Shown here: positions 8,091 to 16,237 of the stretch, piece after piece
Layout: each line of letters starts with the position of its first letter
Position numbering within the stretch: the stretch's first letter is position 1
Position numbers and translations under genes: made by a program
NCBI GenBank assembly: GCA_018713515.1
Contig: DVOO01000030.1
Location: 62,001 to 126,000, forward strand
DNA: 64,000 nucleotides
Source: Candidatus Scatomonas pullistercoris
Lineage (GTDB): Bacteria > Bacillota > Clostridia > Lachnospirales > Lachnospiraceae
Direction: 5' to 3'
The notes under the pieces: generated by a model
Database searches by the model: none
What the model was told of the DNA's origin: nothing
What the model saw: only the letters and a program-made list of their open reading frames with translations

Positions 8091-9923
8091 ATGAATCCGA
8101 CAGTAATTCTGTGGAATACAGCAGTATTCCTGGCTTCCGTTTTCGGAGCCCTGATTGTTGGCTGCACGCTGAAGCCAAAATTCGGAAAAAGGGTTACCGG
8201 GCTTCTGTGGGGAGCCTTCGCCGCGGGCGGATATCTCATTTCCCTGCTGAGCTATACGGTGGACCTGTACAATGATCTGGTGGGGATTCTGGGACTTTCT
8301 GCGCTGATCTGTATTGCCACGGAGGTCCTGTATACGGAGAGCCGCAGCGCCAAGCTGTTTACGGCAGTCATGGCCTGCCTCATCGCCAACGTGGTCACCT
8401 TCATGTTCTGCGGAACCACGGATACCTTCCTGGGCACGGCCCTGGGGCTGATCGAGACCACCCCCTATACGGTGGGAAATGTACTGCTGTTTACAGGCAT
8501 CAAGCTGGTGGTCTACACGTTTTTCTTTTTCCTGTATCACAGGCTGCTGCGCCGCCATGTGCAGACGGTGATTGAAGTGCAGCAGGGGCGCATGACTTCC
8601 TATATTGCCGCGCCGCTGGTTTCCATGGTGGGATTTTATATTATCAATCTGATTTCGAACAATACGGGCATCGTTCCGGGCAACGCGTATTTCTTTCCTC
8701 TGTATATTACTGTGTGCGTCATTTTTGTGCTGGAATACGTACAGATCTTCTCCTCTGTATTCTGGAGCGCCAAGGCCATGAAAAATGAGGCGGAGCTCAG
8801 CGTGGCCAGCAATATTCAGAGAAATATGCTGCCCTGCATTTTCCCGGCCTTCCCGGAACACAATGAGTTTGATATCTACGCCACCATGACGCCGGCCAAG
8901 GAGGTGGGGGGAGATTTCTATGATTTTTTCCTGCTGGATGACGATCACCTGGTCATGGTGATTGCGGATGTGTCAGACAAGGGAGTTCCGGCGGCCCTGT
9001 TTATGGTGATCGCCAAGACGCTTTTAAAGAACTGCGCCCAGAGCGGCGACTCGCCCCGGGAGATTCTGGAGAAGGTAAACAATCAGCTCTGCGAAAATAA
9101 TGACGCGGAGATGTTTGTGACCGTCTGGCTGGGCAAGATCCAGCTGTCCACCGGGAAAATGGTCTGCGCCAATGCCGGCCATGAGTATCCGGTGATCCGC
9201 CACGGAAACGGGGCGTATGAACTTCTTCACGACCGGCACGGCTTTGTCCTGGCCGGCATGGAAAATGCCAGATACCGGGAGTATGAGCTGACTCTGGAGC
9301 CGGGAGATAAACTGTTCGTCTACACGGACGGCGTCACGGAGGCCACCAACGCGGCCCGGGAGCTGTACGGCACAGACCGGATGCTGCAGGCCCTGAACCG
9401 GGCGGCGGAGGCTTCGCCGGAGGAGACGCTGTCCAGGGTCAAGGCGGATATTGACAGCTTCGTGGGAAACGCGCCCCAGTTTGACGATATCACCATGCTT
9501 TCCTTTGAGATGAAGCGGATCAAACATTCCATGAAGCTGCTGCAGACGGAGCCGGATCTTGAGAATCTGGAGAAGGTGACGGCCTTTGTAGAAGAACAGC
9601 TGACAGAGAAGCAGGCGCCTTTTAAGGTGATTTCACAGATGAATATTGCCATCGATGAGATCTTTTCAAATATTGTTCATTATGGACAGGCTTCCCGGGT
9701 TACGGTGGAATGCGGGCTGCATGAAAAAAGAATCGTGCTCCGGTTTTCCGATGACGGAATTCCCTACGACCCCACCCGGACGCCGGACCCGGATATTTCG
9801 CTCTCGGCGGAGGAAAGAGATTTTGGGGGCCTGGGAATCTATATGGTGAAGAAGACCATGGACAGTGTGGACTACGTGTACCGGGACGGACGGAATGTGC
9901 TGACTGTTAAAAAAAGCTGGTAA
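8091..9923 (+). CDS. Membrane PP2C (SpoIIE/RsbU-like) phosphatase fused to RsbW-like kinase domain
   Basis: A 610-residue fusion. Residues 1-230 hold about seven membrane segments, likely a sensor. A short helical linker (KNEAELSVASNIQRNMLP) follows. The PP2C phosphatase (about 245-480) shows GGDFYDF, ADVSDKGVPAALFM, YTDGVTEA and FDDITML, the metal-binding aspartates of SpoIIE-type enzymes. The C-terminal GHKL ATPase (about 485-610) has IAIDEIFSNIVHY (N box), DDGIPYDP (G1) and GGLGIYMVKKTMD (G2), as in RsbW/SpoIIAB anti-sigma kinases. One chain could thus both phosphorylate and dephosphorylate the STAS protein made from the same unit. It begins 11 bp after the NRPS with a TAGGAGGAAC ribosome site, so it is co-transcribed. 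Confidence 0.92.
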   Translation: MNPTVILWNTAVFLASVFGALIVGCTLKPKFGKRVTGLLWGAFAAGGYLISLLSYTVDLYNDLVGILGLSALICIATEVLYTESRSAKLFTAVMACLIANVVTFMFCGTTDTFLGTALGLIETTPYTVGNVLLFTGIKLVVYTFFFFLYHRLLRRHVQTVIEVQQGRMTSYIAAPLVSMVGFYIINLISNNTGIVPGNAYFFPLYITVCVIFVLEYVQIFSSVFWSAKAMKNEAELSVASNIQRNMLPCIFPAFPEHNEFDIYATMTPAKEVGGDFYDFFLLDDDHLVMVIADVSDKGVPAALFMVIAKTLLKNCAQSGDSPREILEKVNNQLCENNDAEMFVTVWLGKIQLSTGKMVCANAGHEYPVIRHGNGAYELLHDRHGFVLAGMENARYREYELTLEPGDKLFVYTDGVTEATNAARELYGTDRMLQALNRAAEASPEETLSRVKADIDSFVGNAPQFDDITMLSFEMKRIKHSMKLLQTEPDLENLEKVTAFVEEQLTEKQAPFKVISQMNIAIDEIFSNIVHYGQASRVTVECGLHEKRIVLRFSDDGIPYDPTRTPDPDISLSAEERDFGGLGIYMVKKTMDSVDYVYRDGRNVLTVKKSW

Positions 9924-9992
9924 ATACCCGGATCAGGGTTCCTTCGCTGTCACGCAGTTTCGATTCTGCTGTCATTTTCGGACAAGAAAATA

Positions 9993-10021
9993 TTGACATG
10001 CATCAGCGGCTTTTATATAAT
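9993..10021 (+). promoter_or_regulatory. Consensus sigma-A promoter for the MATE gene
   Basis: TTGACA, a 17-bp spacer and TATAAT: a perfect match to the sigma-A consensus. It gives the exporter gene its own strong transcript, independent of the preceding phosphatase gene, with a leader of about 90 bases. Confidence 0.9.
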
Positions 10022-10118
10022 AAAGGAAATGGAAGCGACCGTTTCAGATGTGAATGTGCAGGCCTTACAGAGGGGTCTGCATTTTTTATTATACGGAGAA
10101 GAGGGGAAGGAGAACGAG

Positions 10119-11489
10119 ATGGAAGAGAAGAATAAAATGGGGACAATGGCCATGCCGAAGCTGGTTATCAACATGTCGCTGCCGCTGATGATATCTCTGC
10201 TGGTACAGTCTCTGTACAACATTGTGGACAGTATTTTTGTGGCCCGGATGGGGGAAGCGGCCCTGACCGCCGTATCCCTGGCCTTTCCCGTCCAGATCCT
10301 GATGGTGGCCTTTTCGGTGGGCACCAGTGTGGGGCTCAGCGCGCTCCTCTCCCACAGCCTCGGGGCCGGAGACCGGAAAACGGCGGGAAATACGGCGGCT
10401 TCCGGCGTGCTGCTGGCGCTGGCCGGCATGGCTGTATTTATGATTCTGGGGATTTTCTGTTCGGGAACCTTTGTCAGGCTGTTTACGGAAGATCCGGAGA
10501 TCGGAGCCTACTGTGAAGAGTATCTGTTTATCTGTATGGTTTTCTGCGGAGGAACCTTTCTCAGCACCATGTATCAGCGGTTCCTGCAGTCCGTGGGAGA
10601 TACCTTTGACAGTATGATTACGCTGGTGTCCGGCGCGGTCACCAATACGATCCTGGACCCCATTATGATTTTCGGCTGGCTGGGACTGCCGGCCATGGGC
10701 GTCCGGGGAGCCGCCATTGCCACCGTCATCGGGCAGTGGGTTTCCGCCCTTCTGGCAATTCTTCTGAACCGGTTCCGGAATCCGGAGGTAAAGGTGCGCT
10801 TCCGGGGCTACCGGCCGGATCCCCGGGTGTTCAGAGAAATCTACCGGGTGGGACTGCCGACGATTGTCACCCAGGCCCTGGGAAGTATTATGGTGACGGC
10901 TGTCAATGGTATCCTGATCTCCTTCTCCTCCACAGCCGTGGCATTCTTCGGAGTATACTACAAGCTGCAGAATTTTCTCTGTTTGCCCATGAACGGCCTG
11001 GGGCAGGCCTCCATCCCCATCGCCGGCTACAATCTGGGAGCCGGGAAGAAGGAGCGGGTGCTGCAGCTCTTAAAGACAGTGGTGCCCATTGGCGCAGGTG
11101 TGGGGATTGCCGCCGCTCTTCTGTTTGCCGCTCTGCCCGCCCAGCTGCTGGGGCTGTTTTCGGCCAGCCGGGAAATGCTGGAGCTGGGATTGCCGGCCCT
11201 TCGGATCATCTGCGGCACCTTTCCGCTGGCCGCGGTCACTATTGTCATGGGATATACGATTTCCGGCCTGGGGAACGGAGTCATCAACATGCTGGGAACA
11301 GCCCTCCGGCAGCTGGTGCTGCTGGTGCCCGCGGTCTATCTGTTCTCCAGATATCTGGGCATTGCTTATGCCTGGTACGGATTCTGGGTGTCTGAGACGG
11401 CGGCGGTAATCTGCTGTGCCCTGCTGGTGCGCCGGGAGCTGCGGCGGAAAGGAATCCTGCAGGCCGGGCAGAAGGACTCTGTCCGCTGA
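10119..11489 (+). CDS. MATE family efflux transporter
   Basis: A 456-residue inner-membrane cation-coupled drug/metabolite exporter of the MATE family. It has about twelve hydrophobic segments in two halves; the first begins MPKLVINMSLPLMISLLVQSLYNIVDSIFVARMG, with the family's typical P-x-M-x-S and D-S-I-F-V elements. The start is the ATG after AAGGAGAACGAG. Longer in-frame starts reach back into the promoter itself and are not credible. The gene follows the NRPS-phosphatase unit in the same direction but has its own consensus promoter. It may export the NRPS product, an inference from position only; MATE substrates cannot be read from sequence. Confidence 0.9.
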   Translation: MEEKNKMGTMAMPKLVINMSLPLMISLLVQSLYNIVDSIFVARMGEAALTAVSLAFPVQILMVAFSVGTSVGLSALLSHSLGAGDRKTAGNTAASGVLLALAGMAVFMILGIFCSGTFVRLFTEDPEIGAYCEEYLFICMVFCGGTFLSTMYQRFLQSVGDTFDSMITLVSGAVTNTILDPIMIFGWLGLPAMGVRGAAIATVIGQWVSALLAILLNRFRNPEVKVRFRGYRPDPRVFREIYRVGLPTIVTQALGSIMVTAVNGILISFSSTAVAFFGVYYKLQNFLCLPMNGLGQASIPIAGYNLGAGKKERVLQLLKTVVPIGAGVGIAAALLFAALPAQLLGLFSASREMLELGLPALRIICGTFPLAAVTIVMGYTISGLGNGVINMLGTALRQLVLLVPAVYLFSRYLGIAYAWYGFWVSETAAVICCALLVRRELRRKGILQAGQKDSVR

Positions 11490-11504
11490 AATGTTTTTTG
11501 CCGC

Positions 11505-11532
11505 TTTACAGCGCTTTCCTTTCTGATATAAA
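11505..11532 (+). promoter_or_regulatory. Putative promoter of the RpiR regulator
   Basis: TTTACA, a 16-bp spacer and TATAAA. Transcription would start near 11539 and give a leader of roughly 135 bases that contains an inverted repeat and the regulator's own putative operator. Confidence 0.6.
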
Positions 11533-11545
11533 ATAGAAAAGACGC

Positions 11546-11602
11546 CGCAGAGCATGTATTTTTTCAGGTACAATCCAAAACGGCCTGTTCTTATGCTCTG
11601 CG
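11546..11602 (+). repeat. Inverted repeat in the RpiR gene leader
   Basis: CGCAGAGCAT (11546-11555) is perfectly complementary to ATGCTCTGCG (11593-11602), with 37 bases between. No clean T-tract follows, so it is not an obvious terminator. It may be a leader RNA structure or a regulatory site. Confidence 0.5.
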
Positions 11603-11649
11603 TTCTGCGGGAGGAGATTTTACATTTCCTGCGGGAAAATACGGATTTT

Positions 11650-11666
11650 CTGTAGATTTTCTACGG
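11650..11666. promoter_or_regulatory. Putative RpiR operator, copy 1
   Basis: CTGTAGA-TTT-TCTACGG, an inverted repeat with one mismatch, immediately before the ribosome site of the RpiR gene. The same element recurs perfectly just after the gene (12552-12568), ahead of the AEP transport operon. A repressor bound here would block transcription through the leader, consistent with autoregulation. Confidence 0.6.
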
Positions 11667-11675
11667 GAGGGTTTT

Positions 11676-12557
11676 ATGGATGCTTTGATGCGGAGAAAAA
11701 TTGAGAGTGTATACGGCCGTCTGCGCCCCTCGGAGAAGAAGACGGCGGATTATCTGCTGGAATACCGGGGACGGGCAGGGGATCTGCTGCTGGAGGAGCT
11801 GGCCAGGGAGGCGGGCGTCAGTCAGCCCACCATCCTGCGGTTTGTGAAGGCTCTGGGATACAGAGGCTTCCGGGAATTTAAATATGCCCTGGTGCAGGAG
11901 GAGGGCAGAGAACAGCGGGAGGAAGGGGAGATCGAACTGTACGGCTTCCGGCTTTCCAGCCGGGATAAGCTGGAGGAAATACCCGGGAAGATCGTCGGCA
12001 CTTCCATCCGGATGCTGGAGGAGACGCTGAAAAGTATCCGGGCGAAGGATTACGAACAGGCGGTGGAGGCCATCCTGCGGGCCCGGAGCATTGTTATCTA
12101 CAGCGTGGAAAATTCCGTCTGTACGGCCAGCGATCTGATGACCAAGCTGTTGTACCTGGGGCTGGACTGCCGGATGTACGGAGACTACTACCTGCAGAAC
12201 GTCAGCGCCACAAATCTGGGAAAGGAGGACCTGGCCATCGGCATTTCCTACTCCGGCTGTTCCCGGCACACGGTGGAGATGATGGCTCTGGCCCGGAAGG
12301 CGGGGGCGGGAACCCTGGTGCTTACGAATTTTGAAAATTCCCTCATCGCCCGGTACGCGGATATCCTTCTGTGCGCCAGCAACCGGCAGTTCCTCTGCGG
12401 GGACACGATTTTTTCCAGAATTTCTCAGATGGCGCTGGTGGATATGCTGTACGCCGGCGTGCTGAACCGGGATTACGGAAGACTTTCCAAAAAACTGAAT
12501 AAGACCAGCGCTCTGGTGGCCCGGAGAGCTTACCGGGAAGGGGACGAGATCCTGTAG
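11676..12557 (+). CDS. MurR/RpiR family transcriptional regulator (HTH-SIS)
   Basis: A 293-residue DNA-binding regulator. Residues 1-80 form the RpiR-type helix-turn-helix (LRPSEKKTADYLLE ... LAREAGVSQPTILRFVKALGYRGFREFK). Residues about 120-270 form a SIS domain that normally binds a phosphosugar or similar phosphorylated ligand (IVIYSVENSVCTASDLMTKLLYLG; ISYSGCSRHTVEM). It precedes the AEP uptake and degradation genes on the same strand, so AEP or phosphonoacetaldehyde is a reasonable ligand guess. Two palindromes flank the gene and are the best operator candidates. The ATG follows GGGAGG. Confidence 0.9.
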   Translation: MDALMRRKIESVYGRLRPSEKKTADYLLEYRGRAGDLLLEELAREAGVSQPTILRFVKALGYRGFREFKYALVQEEGREQREEGEIELYGFRLSSRDKLEEIPGKIVGTSIRMLEETLKSIRAKDYEQAVEAILRARSIVIYSVENSVCTASDLMTKLLYLGLDCRMYGDYYLQNVSATNLGKEDLAIGISYSGCSRHTVEMMALARKAGAGTLVLTNFENSLIARYADILLCASNRQFLCGDTIFSRISQMALVDMLYAGVLNRDYGRLSKKLNKTSALVARRAYREGDEIL

Positions 12558-12568
12558 ATTTTCTACAG
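12552..12568. promoter_or_regulatory. Putative RpiR operator, copy 2
   Basis: CTGTAGA-TTT-TCTACAG, a perfect 7-bp inverted repeat around TTT, overlapping the stop codon of the regulator gene and lying about 75 bp upstream of the TATAAT (12645-12650) that would serve the AEP operon. The distance suggests activation or looping as readily as simple repression. Confidence 0.65.
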
Positions 12569-12620
12569 GCTCCCGTCCTTTTCTTTTCCTGGTCTTTACA
12601 AAAGCTTCACATGGATTTGG

Positions 12621-12650
12621 TGGAAAGGGGCGGAAAAAAATTTCTATAAT
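12621..12650 (+). promoter_or_regulatory. Putative promoter of the AEP operon
   Basis: A perfect TATAAT (12645-12650) with only a poor -35 (TGGAAA, 18-bp spacer). A weak -35 with a strong -10 would suit activator-dependent transcription by the RpiR protein. Confidence 0.5.
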
Positions 12651-12720
12651 GGGCACCAGCAAGGGGCGGGAGCCCAAAAAGAAGCCGGAAAACAGAGAAA
12701 TGAAAGGAGCGGGGACTAAG

Positions 12721-13476
12721 ATGCTGGAGCTCAAGAATATCAGAAAATCCTTTGACGGAAATACGGTGCTGGATGATATCAGCCTGGAGGTGCAGGACGG
12801 AGAAATCATATCGATCCTGGGCCCCTCCGGCGGCGGCAAGACGACACTTCTGAATGTGATCCTGGGGATCGTGGATGTTGACAGCGGAAAGCTGTTCTAC
12901 AACGGAAAGGATCTGACCCGGGTGCCCATGGAGCAGAGAGGTTTTAACATTGTTTTTCAGGACTATGCCCTTTTCCCGAATCTCAATGCTTACCAGAATA
13001 TTGTTTACGGTCTGAAGAACCGGCCGGGCATTTCCACGGAGCAGGAAGTACAGGATCTCATTGAGCTGCTGGGGCTGCAGGAGCATCTGAATAAGAGGAT
13101 CGAGCAGCTCTCCGGCGGACAGAAGCAGCGGGTGGCCCTGGCCAGAACCATGGTCATGAAGCCGAAGATCCTGCTGCTGGACGAGCCCTTAAGCGCTCTG
13201 GACGGGGTCATTAAGGAATCGATCAAGGACAGGATCAAAACCATTGCCCGGGAATACCATCTGACCACCATTATCGTCACCCACGATCCGGAGGAGGCGC
13301 TGACCCTTTCCGACCGGGTGCTGATTATTAATCAGGGGAAGATTTCCCAGTACGGAAGGCCGGAGGAGATTATCGGACAGCCGAAAAATTCCTTCATTCA
13401 AGAGTTTATTCTGAATCAGCTGGAGATCAAGCGGAATAATATCTTTTCCCTGTTCCAGTGCACGGCAGCAGTCTGA
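12721..13476 (+). CDS. ABC transporter ATP-binding protein, AEP uptake
   Basis: A 251-residue ATPase subunit. Walker A is GPSGGGKTT near residue 36, the Q-loop is FQDYALFPN, the ABC signature LSGGQKQRVALART, Walker B ILLLDEPLSALD and the H-loop THDPEEAL. It is of the iron/thiamine/2-aminoethylphosphonate importer subfamily. The start is the ATG after AAAGGAG at MLELKNIRKSF; a longer in-frame start has no ribosome site. The fused permease gene starts 19 bp later and PhnW and PhnX follow, so AEP import is the likely role; this assignment rests on context. Confidence 0.88.
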   Translation: MLELKNIRKSFDGNTVLDDISLEVQDGEIISILGPSGGGKTTLLNVILGIVDVDSGKLFYNGKDLTRVPMEQRGFNIVFQDYALFPNLNAYQNIVYGLKNRPGISTEQEVQDLIELLGLQEHLNKRIEQLSGGQKQRVALARTMVMKPKILLLDEPLSALDGVIKESIKDRIKTIAREYHLTTIIVTHDPEEALTLSDRVLIINQGKISQYGRPEEIIGQPKNSFIQEFILNQLEIKRNNIFSLFQCTAAV

Positions 13477-13495
13477 AAAAAGAGGGAGCGTCATC

Positions 13496-16162
13496 ATGAA
13501 AAAGAAAAAAGGATCCCATGTTCCTGCAGAAATTAAAATTATTTTTATAGCGGTGACGGTGCTCTTTGTATGGTTCCTGGCGGTGCCCATTGTCACCCTG
13601 CTTTTGAAATCCTTTCAGAGCGACACCGGCGCCTTCTGGGTCCACTACGCGGATGTATTCGCGGGGCGGGGCTTCTGGCAGGCGGTGGGCAACAGCTTCT
13701 CCGTGTCGGCGACCAGCGCCTTCTTCACTACTGTGCTGGCCTTTATCCTGGCTTATTCCGTGCGGTATACCAATCTGCCGGGAATCTTTAAAAAGATCAT
13801 CCGGGCCGGCGCGGTACTGCCCATGCTGCTGCCCACGATTACCTACGGCTTTGCCATTATCTACACCTTTGGACGCCAGGGGCTAGTAACCCGCGCTCTG
13901 GGATTTCAGCTTTTTGACATTTACGGCTTCGGCGGCCTGATGCTGGGCTACATCATTTACACCCTGCCGGTATCCTTCCTGCTGATTCACAATACCATGG
14001 GGTATATCGACAAAAAATACATGATTGTATCCAGGATTATGGGGGATAAACCCCTGAAGACATTCTGGATCACCCTGCTGCGTCCCCTGACGGGAACTCT
14101 GGCAGCCTCTTTTGTCCAGTGCTTCTTCCTGGCCTTTACCGACTTCGGTATTCCGACCTCCGTGGGAGGACAGTATGAGGTGGTGGCCTCGGTTCTGTAC
14201 GATGAAATGCTGGGAAGCCTTCCCAACTTTAATAACGGCGCCGTGGTGGCCATGGTCATGCTGGTGCCTTCCGTTGTCAGCATTGCCCTGCTGCATTTTC
14301 TGCAGAAATACAACGTCCGCTACAACAAAATTTCCCGGGTGGACAACTTCTGCAGCAGAACCAGGGACGGAATCTGCGGCGTGTTTTCCGCAGCGGTGCT
14401 GCTGGTGATCGTGCTGGTATTCGCGGTGATCTTTATCGTCCCCTTTGTCAGCGAGTGGCCCTACAATATGGCGCCCACCCTGGAACATGTGCGGGAAGTA
14501 TTCAGCGACAGCGTGCTGGCGGATGTATTTAAAAACTCGCTGCTTGTGGCGGCCCTGACGGCCCTGTGCGGTTCTGTCATCGCCTACGGCGCGGCGCTGG
14601 TGACGGCCAGAAGCCGGCTGTCCAAAACCGGCAAGAGCATCATCGAGAGCATTGCCCTGGTAACCAACACCATTCCCGGAATGGTCATCGGCATCGCCTT
14701 TATGCTGATGTTTTCCGGCACGCCCATGCAGAATACGCTGGCGCTGCTGATCATCTGCAACATTGTCCACTACTTTTCAACGCCCTACCTGATGATGAAA
14801 AATTCTCTGGAGAAGATGAATGCTTCCTGGGAGACTACGGCCATGCTCATGGGGGATAACTGGGTGAAGACCATCTTCCGGGTGGTGACGCCCAACGCCC
14901 TGCCCACCCTGCTGGAGGTGTTCAGCTACTACTTTGTAAATGCCATGGTGACGGTCAGCGCGGTCATTTTTATCGCGGGGGCCAGAACCATGGTGGTGAC
15001 CACGAAGATCAAGGAGCTGCAGCATTTTGCGGAATTCAACAAAATATTCGTGCTGTCTTTGTGCATCCTCTTTATCAACCTGGCAGCCAAGGCCCTTTTC
15101 CAGGCAGTGGCCGGGGCTGTGCGGAACGCGGGGAAGGAAGCGGGAACGAAAAAGGCTGTTTCCCGCAGGCGGATGCGGCGGGCGGCCACGGCCTGCGCGG
15201 CGGGATGTCTCGTCCTCACCCTGGGAGCTTTCACCGTATATTCAGGAGGAGCGGGCTCCGGAGGGGAGCAGGTAATTATCTACACCAATGCCGATGACGA
15301 GGCGGTGGAGGCCATCCGGCATACGCTGGATGGATGCGGCTACAGCGGTGAGTATATTCTCCAGTCCTTCGGTACCTCAGAACTTGGCGGAAAGCTTCTG
15401 GCGGAGGGTGCCAACATAGAGGCGGATCTGGTGACCATGAGTTCCTTCTACCTCACCAGCGCCCAGGAGCAGAACGAAATGTTTGCGGAGCTGGATTTTA
15501 CGGCGTCCACCATCCAGGAGACGCCGGATTACTATAAACCCATTACCTGCCAGGAGGGAGCCCTGATCGTCAATACCCGGGTGATGGAGGAGGAAGGGCT
15601 TCCCATGCCGGACTCCATTGCGGATCTGGCGGATCCGGTTTACAGAGACATGATTTCCGTTACAGATATCAAAAGCTCTTCCACAGCCTGGCTGCTGATC
15701 CAGGCCCTGGTAAGCGAGTACGGGGAAGAGGGGGCCGGAGAGGTCCTAACCGGCATCTATGAGAATGCCGGGCCTCATATCGAGGATTCCGGGTCAGGCC
15801 CCATCAAGAAGGTGCGTTCCGGAGAGGTGGCCATCGGTTTCGGCCTGCGCCATCAGGCGGTGGAGGATAAGGAATCCGGTATGCCCATCGATTACATTGA
15901 CCCTGTGGAGGGGAACTTCTCCCTCACGGAGTCGGTGGCTGTCATTGACAAGGAAAAGGACACGAATCCGAAAGCCATGGAGATGGCGGAATGCATTGTG
16001 AAAAACGGGCGGGCAGAGCTGCTGCAGATCTACCCCAATCCTCTGTACGAGGGAGAGACGGCCGAGGGCCTGAACCAGTCGGCCTACCCGAAAACATTTG
16101 GTGAGCCCCTGACAGCGGAGCTGCTGGAGCGCCACCAGGAATTATCGGAGCGCTGCCGGTAA
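13496..16162 (+). CDS. Fused AEP ABC permease and substrate-binding protein
   Basis: An 888-residue fusion. Residues 1-555 are a two-repeat permease of the binding-protein-dependent class, each half with about six membrane segments and its own coupling motif region. The first half has DKKYMIVSRIMGDKPLKTFW and the second ASWETTAMLMGDNWVKTIF. A membrane segment at about 563-584 (RRAATACAAGCLVLTLGAF) leads to an extracellular binding domain (about 590-888, VIIYTNADDEAVEAIR onward) resembling periplasmic binding proteins of the AEP/iron type. AEP importers usually encode permease and binding protein separately. The frame is open throughout, with no sign of a sequencing frameshift. The substrate is inferred from PhnW and PhnX downstream. 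Confidence 0.88.
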   Translation: MKKKKGSHVPAEIKIIFIAVTVLFVWFLAVPIVTLLLKSFQSDTGAFWVHYADVFAGRGFWQAVGNSFSVSATSAFFTTVLAFILAYSVRYTNLPGIFKKIIRAGAVLPMLLPTITYGFAIIYTFGRQGLVTRALGFQLFDIYGFGGLMLGYIIYTLPVSFLLIHNTMGYIDKKYMIVSRIMGDKPLKTFWITLLRPLTGTLAASFVQCFFLAFTDFGIPTSVGGQYEVVASVLYDEMLGSLPNFNNGAVVAMVMLVPSVVSIALLHFLQKYNVRYNKISRVDNFCSRTRDGICGVFSAAVLLVIVLVFAVIFIVPFVSEWPYNMAPTLEHVREVFSDSVLADVFKNSLLVAALTALCGSVIAYGAALVTARSRLSKTGKSIIESIALVTNTIPGMVIGIAFMLMFSGTPMQNTLALLIICNIVHYFSTPYLMMKNSLEKMNASWETTAMLMGDNWVKTIFRVVTPNALPTLLEVFSYYFVNAMVTVSAVIFIAGARTMVVTTKIKELQHFAEFNKIFVLSLCILFINLAAKALFQAVAGAVRNAGKEAGTKKAVSRRRMRRAATACAAGCLVLTLGAFTVYSGGAGSGGEQVIIYTNADDEAVEAIRHTLDGCGYSGEYILQSFGTSELGGKLLAEGANIEADLVTMSSFYLTSAQEQNEMFAELDFTASTIQETPDYYKPITCQEGALIVNTRVMEEEGLPMPDSIADLADPVYRDMISVTDIKSSSTAWLLIQALVSEYGEEGAGEVLTGIYENAGPHIEDSGSGPIKKVRSGEVAIGFGLRHQAVEDKESGMPIDYIDPVEGNFSLTESVAVIDKEKDTNPKAMEMAECIVKNGRAELLQIYPNPLYEGETAEGLNQSAYPKTFGEPLTAELLERHQELSERCR

Positions 16163-16237
16163 ATATTCCGCAGGAATCATAGCCGGGTGCTTTTGTTCCC
16201 GACATCATTAAATAAGAAAAAGAGAGGAAGAAAGATC

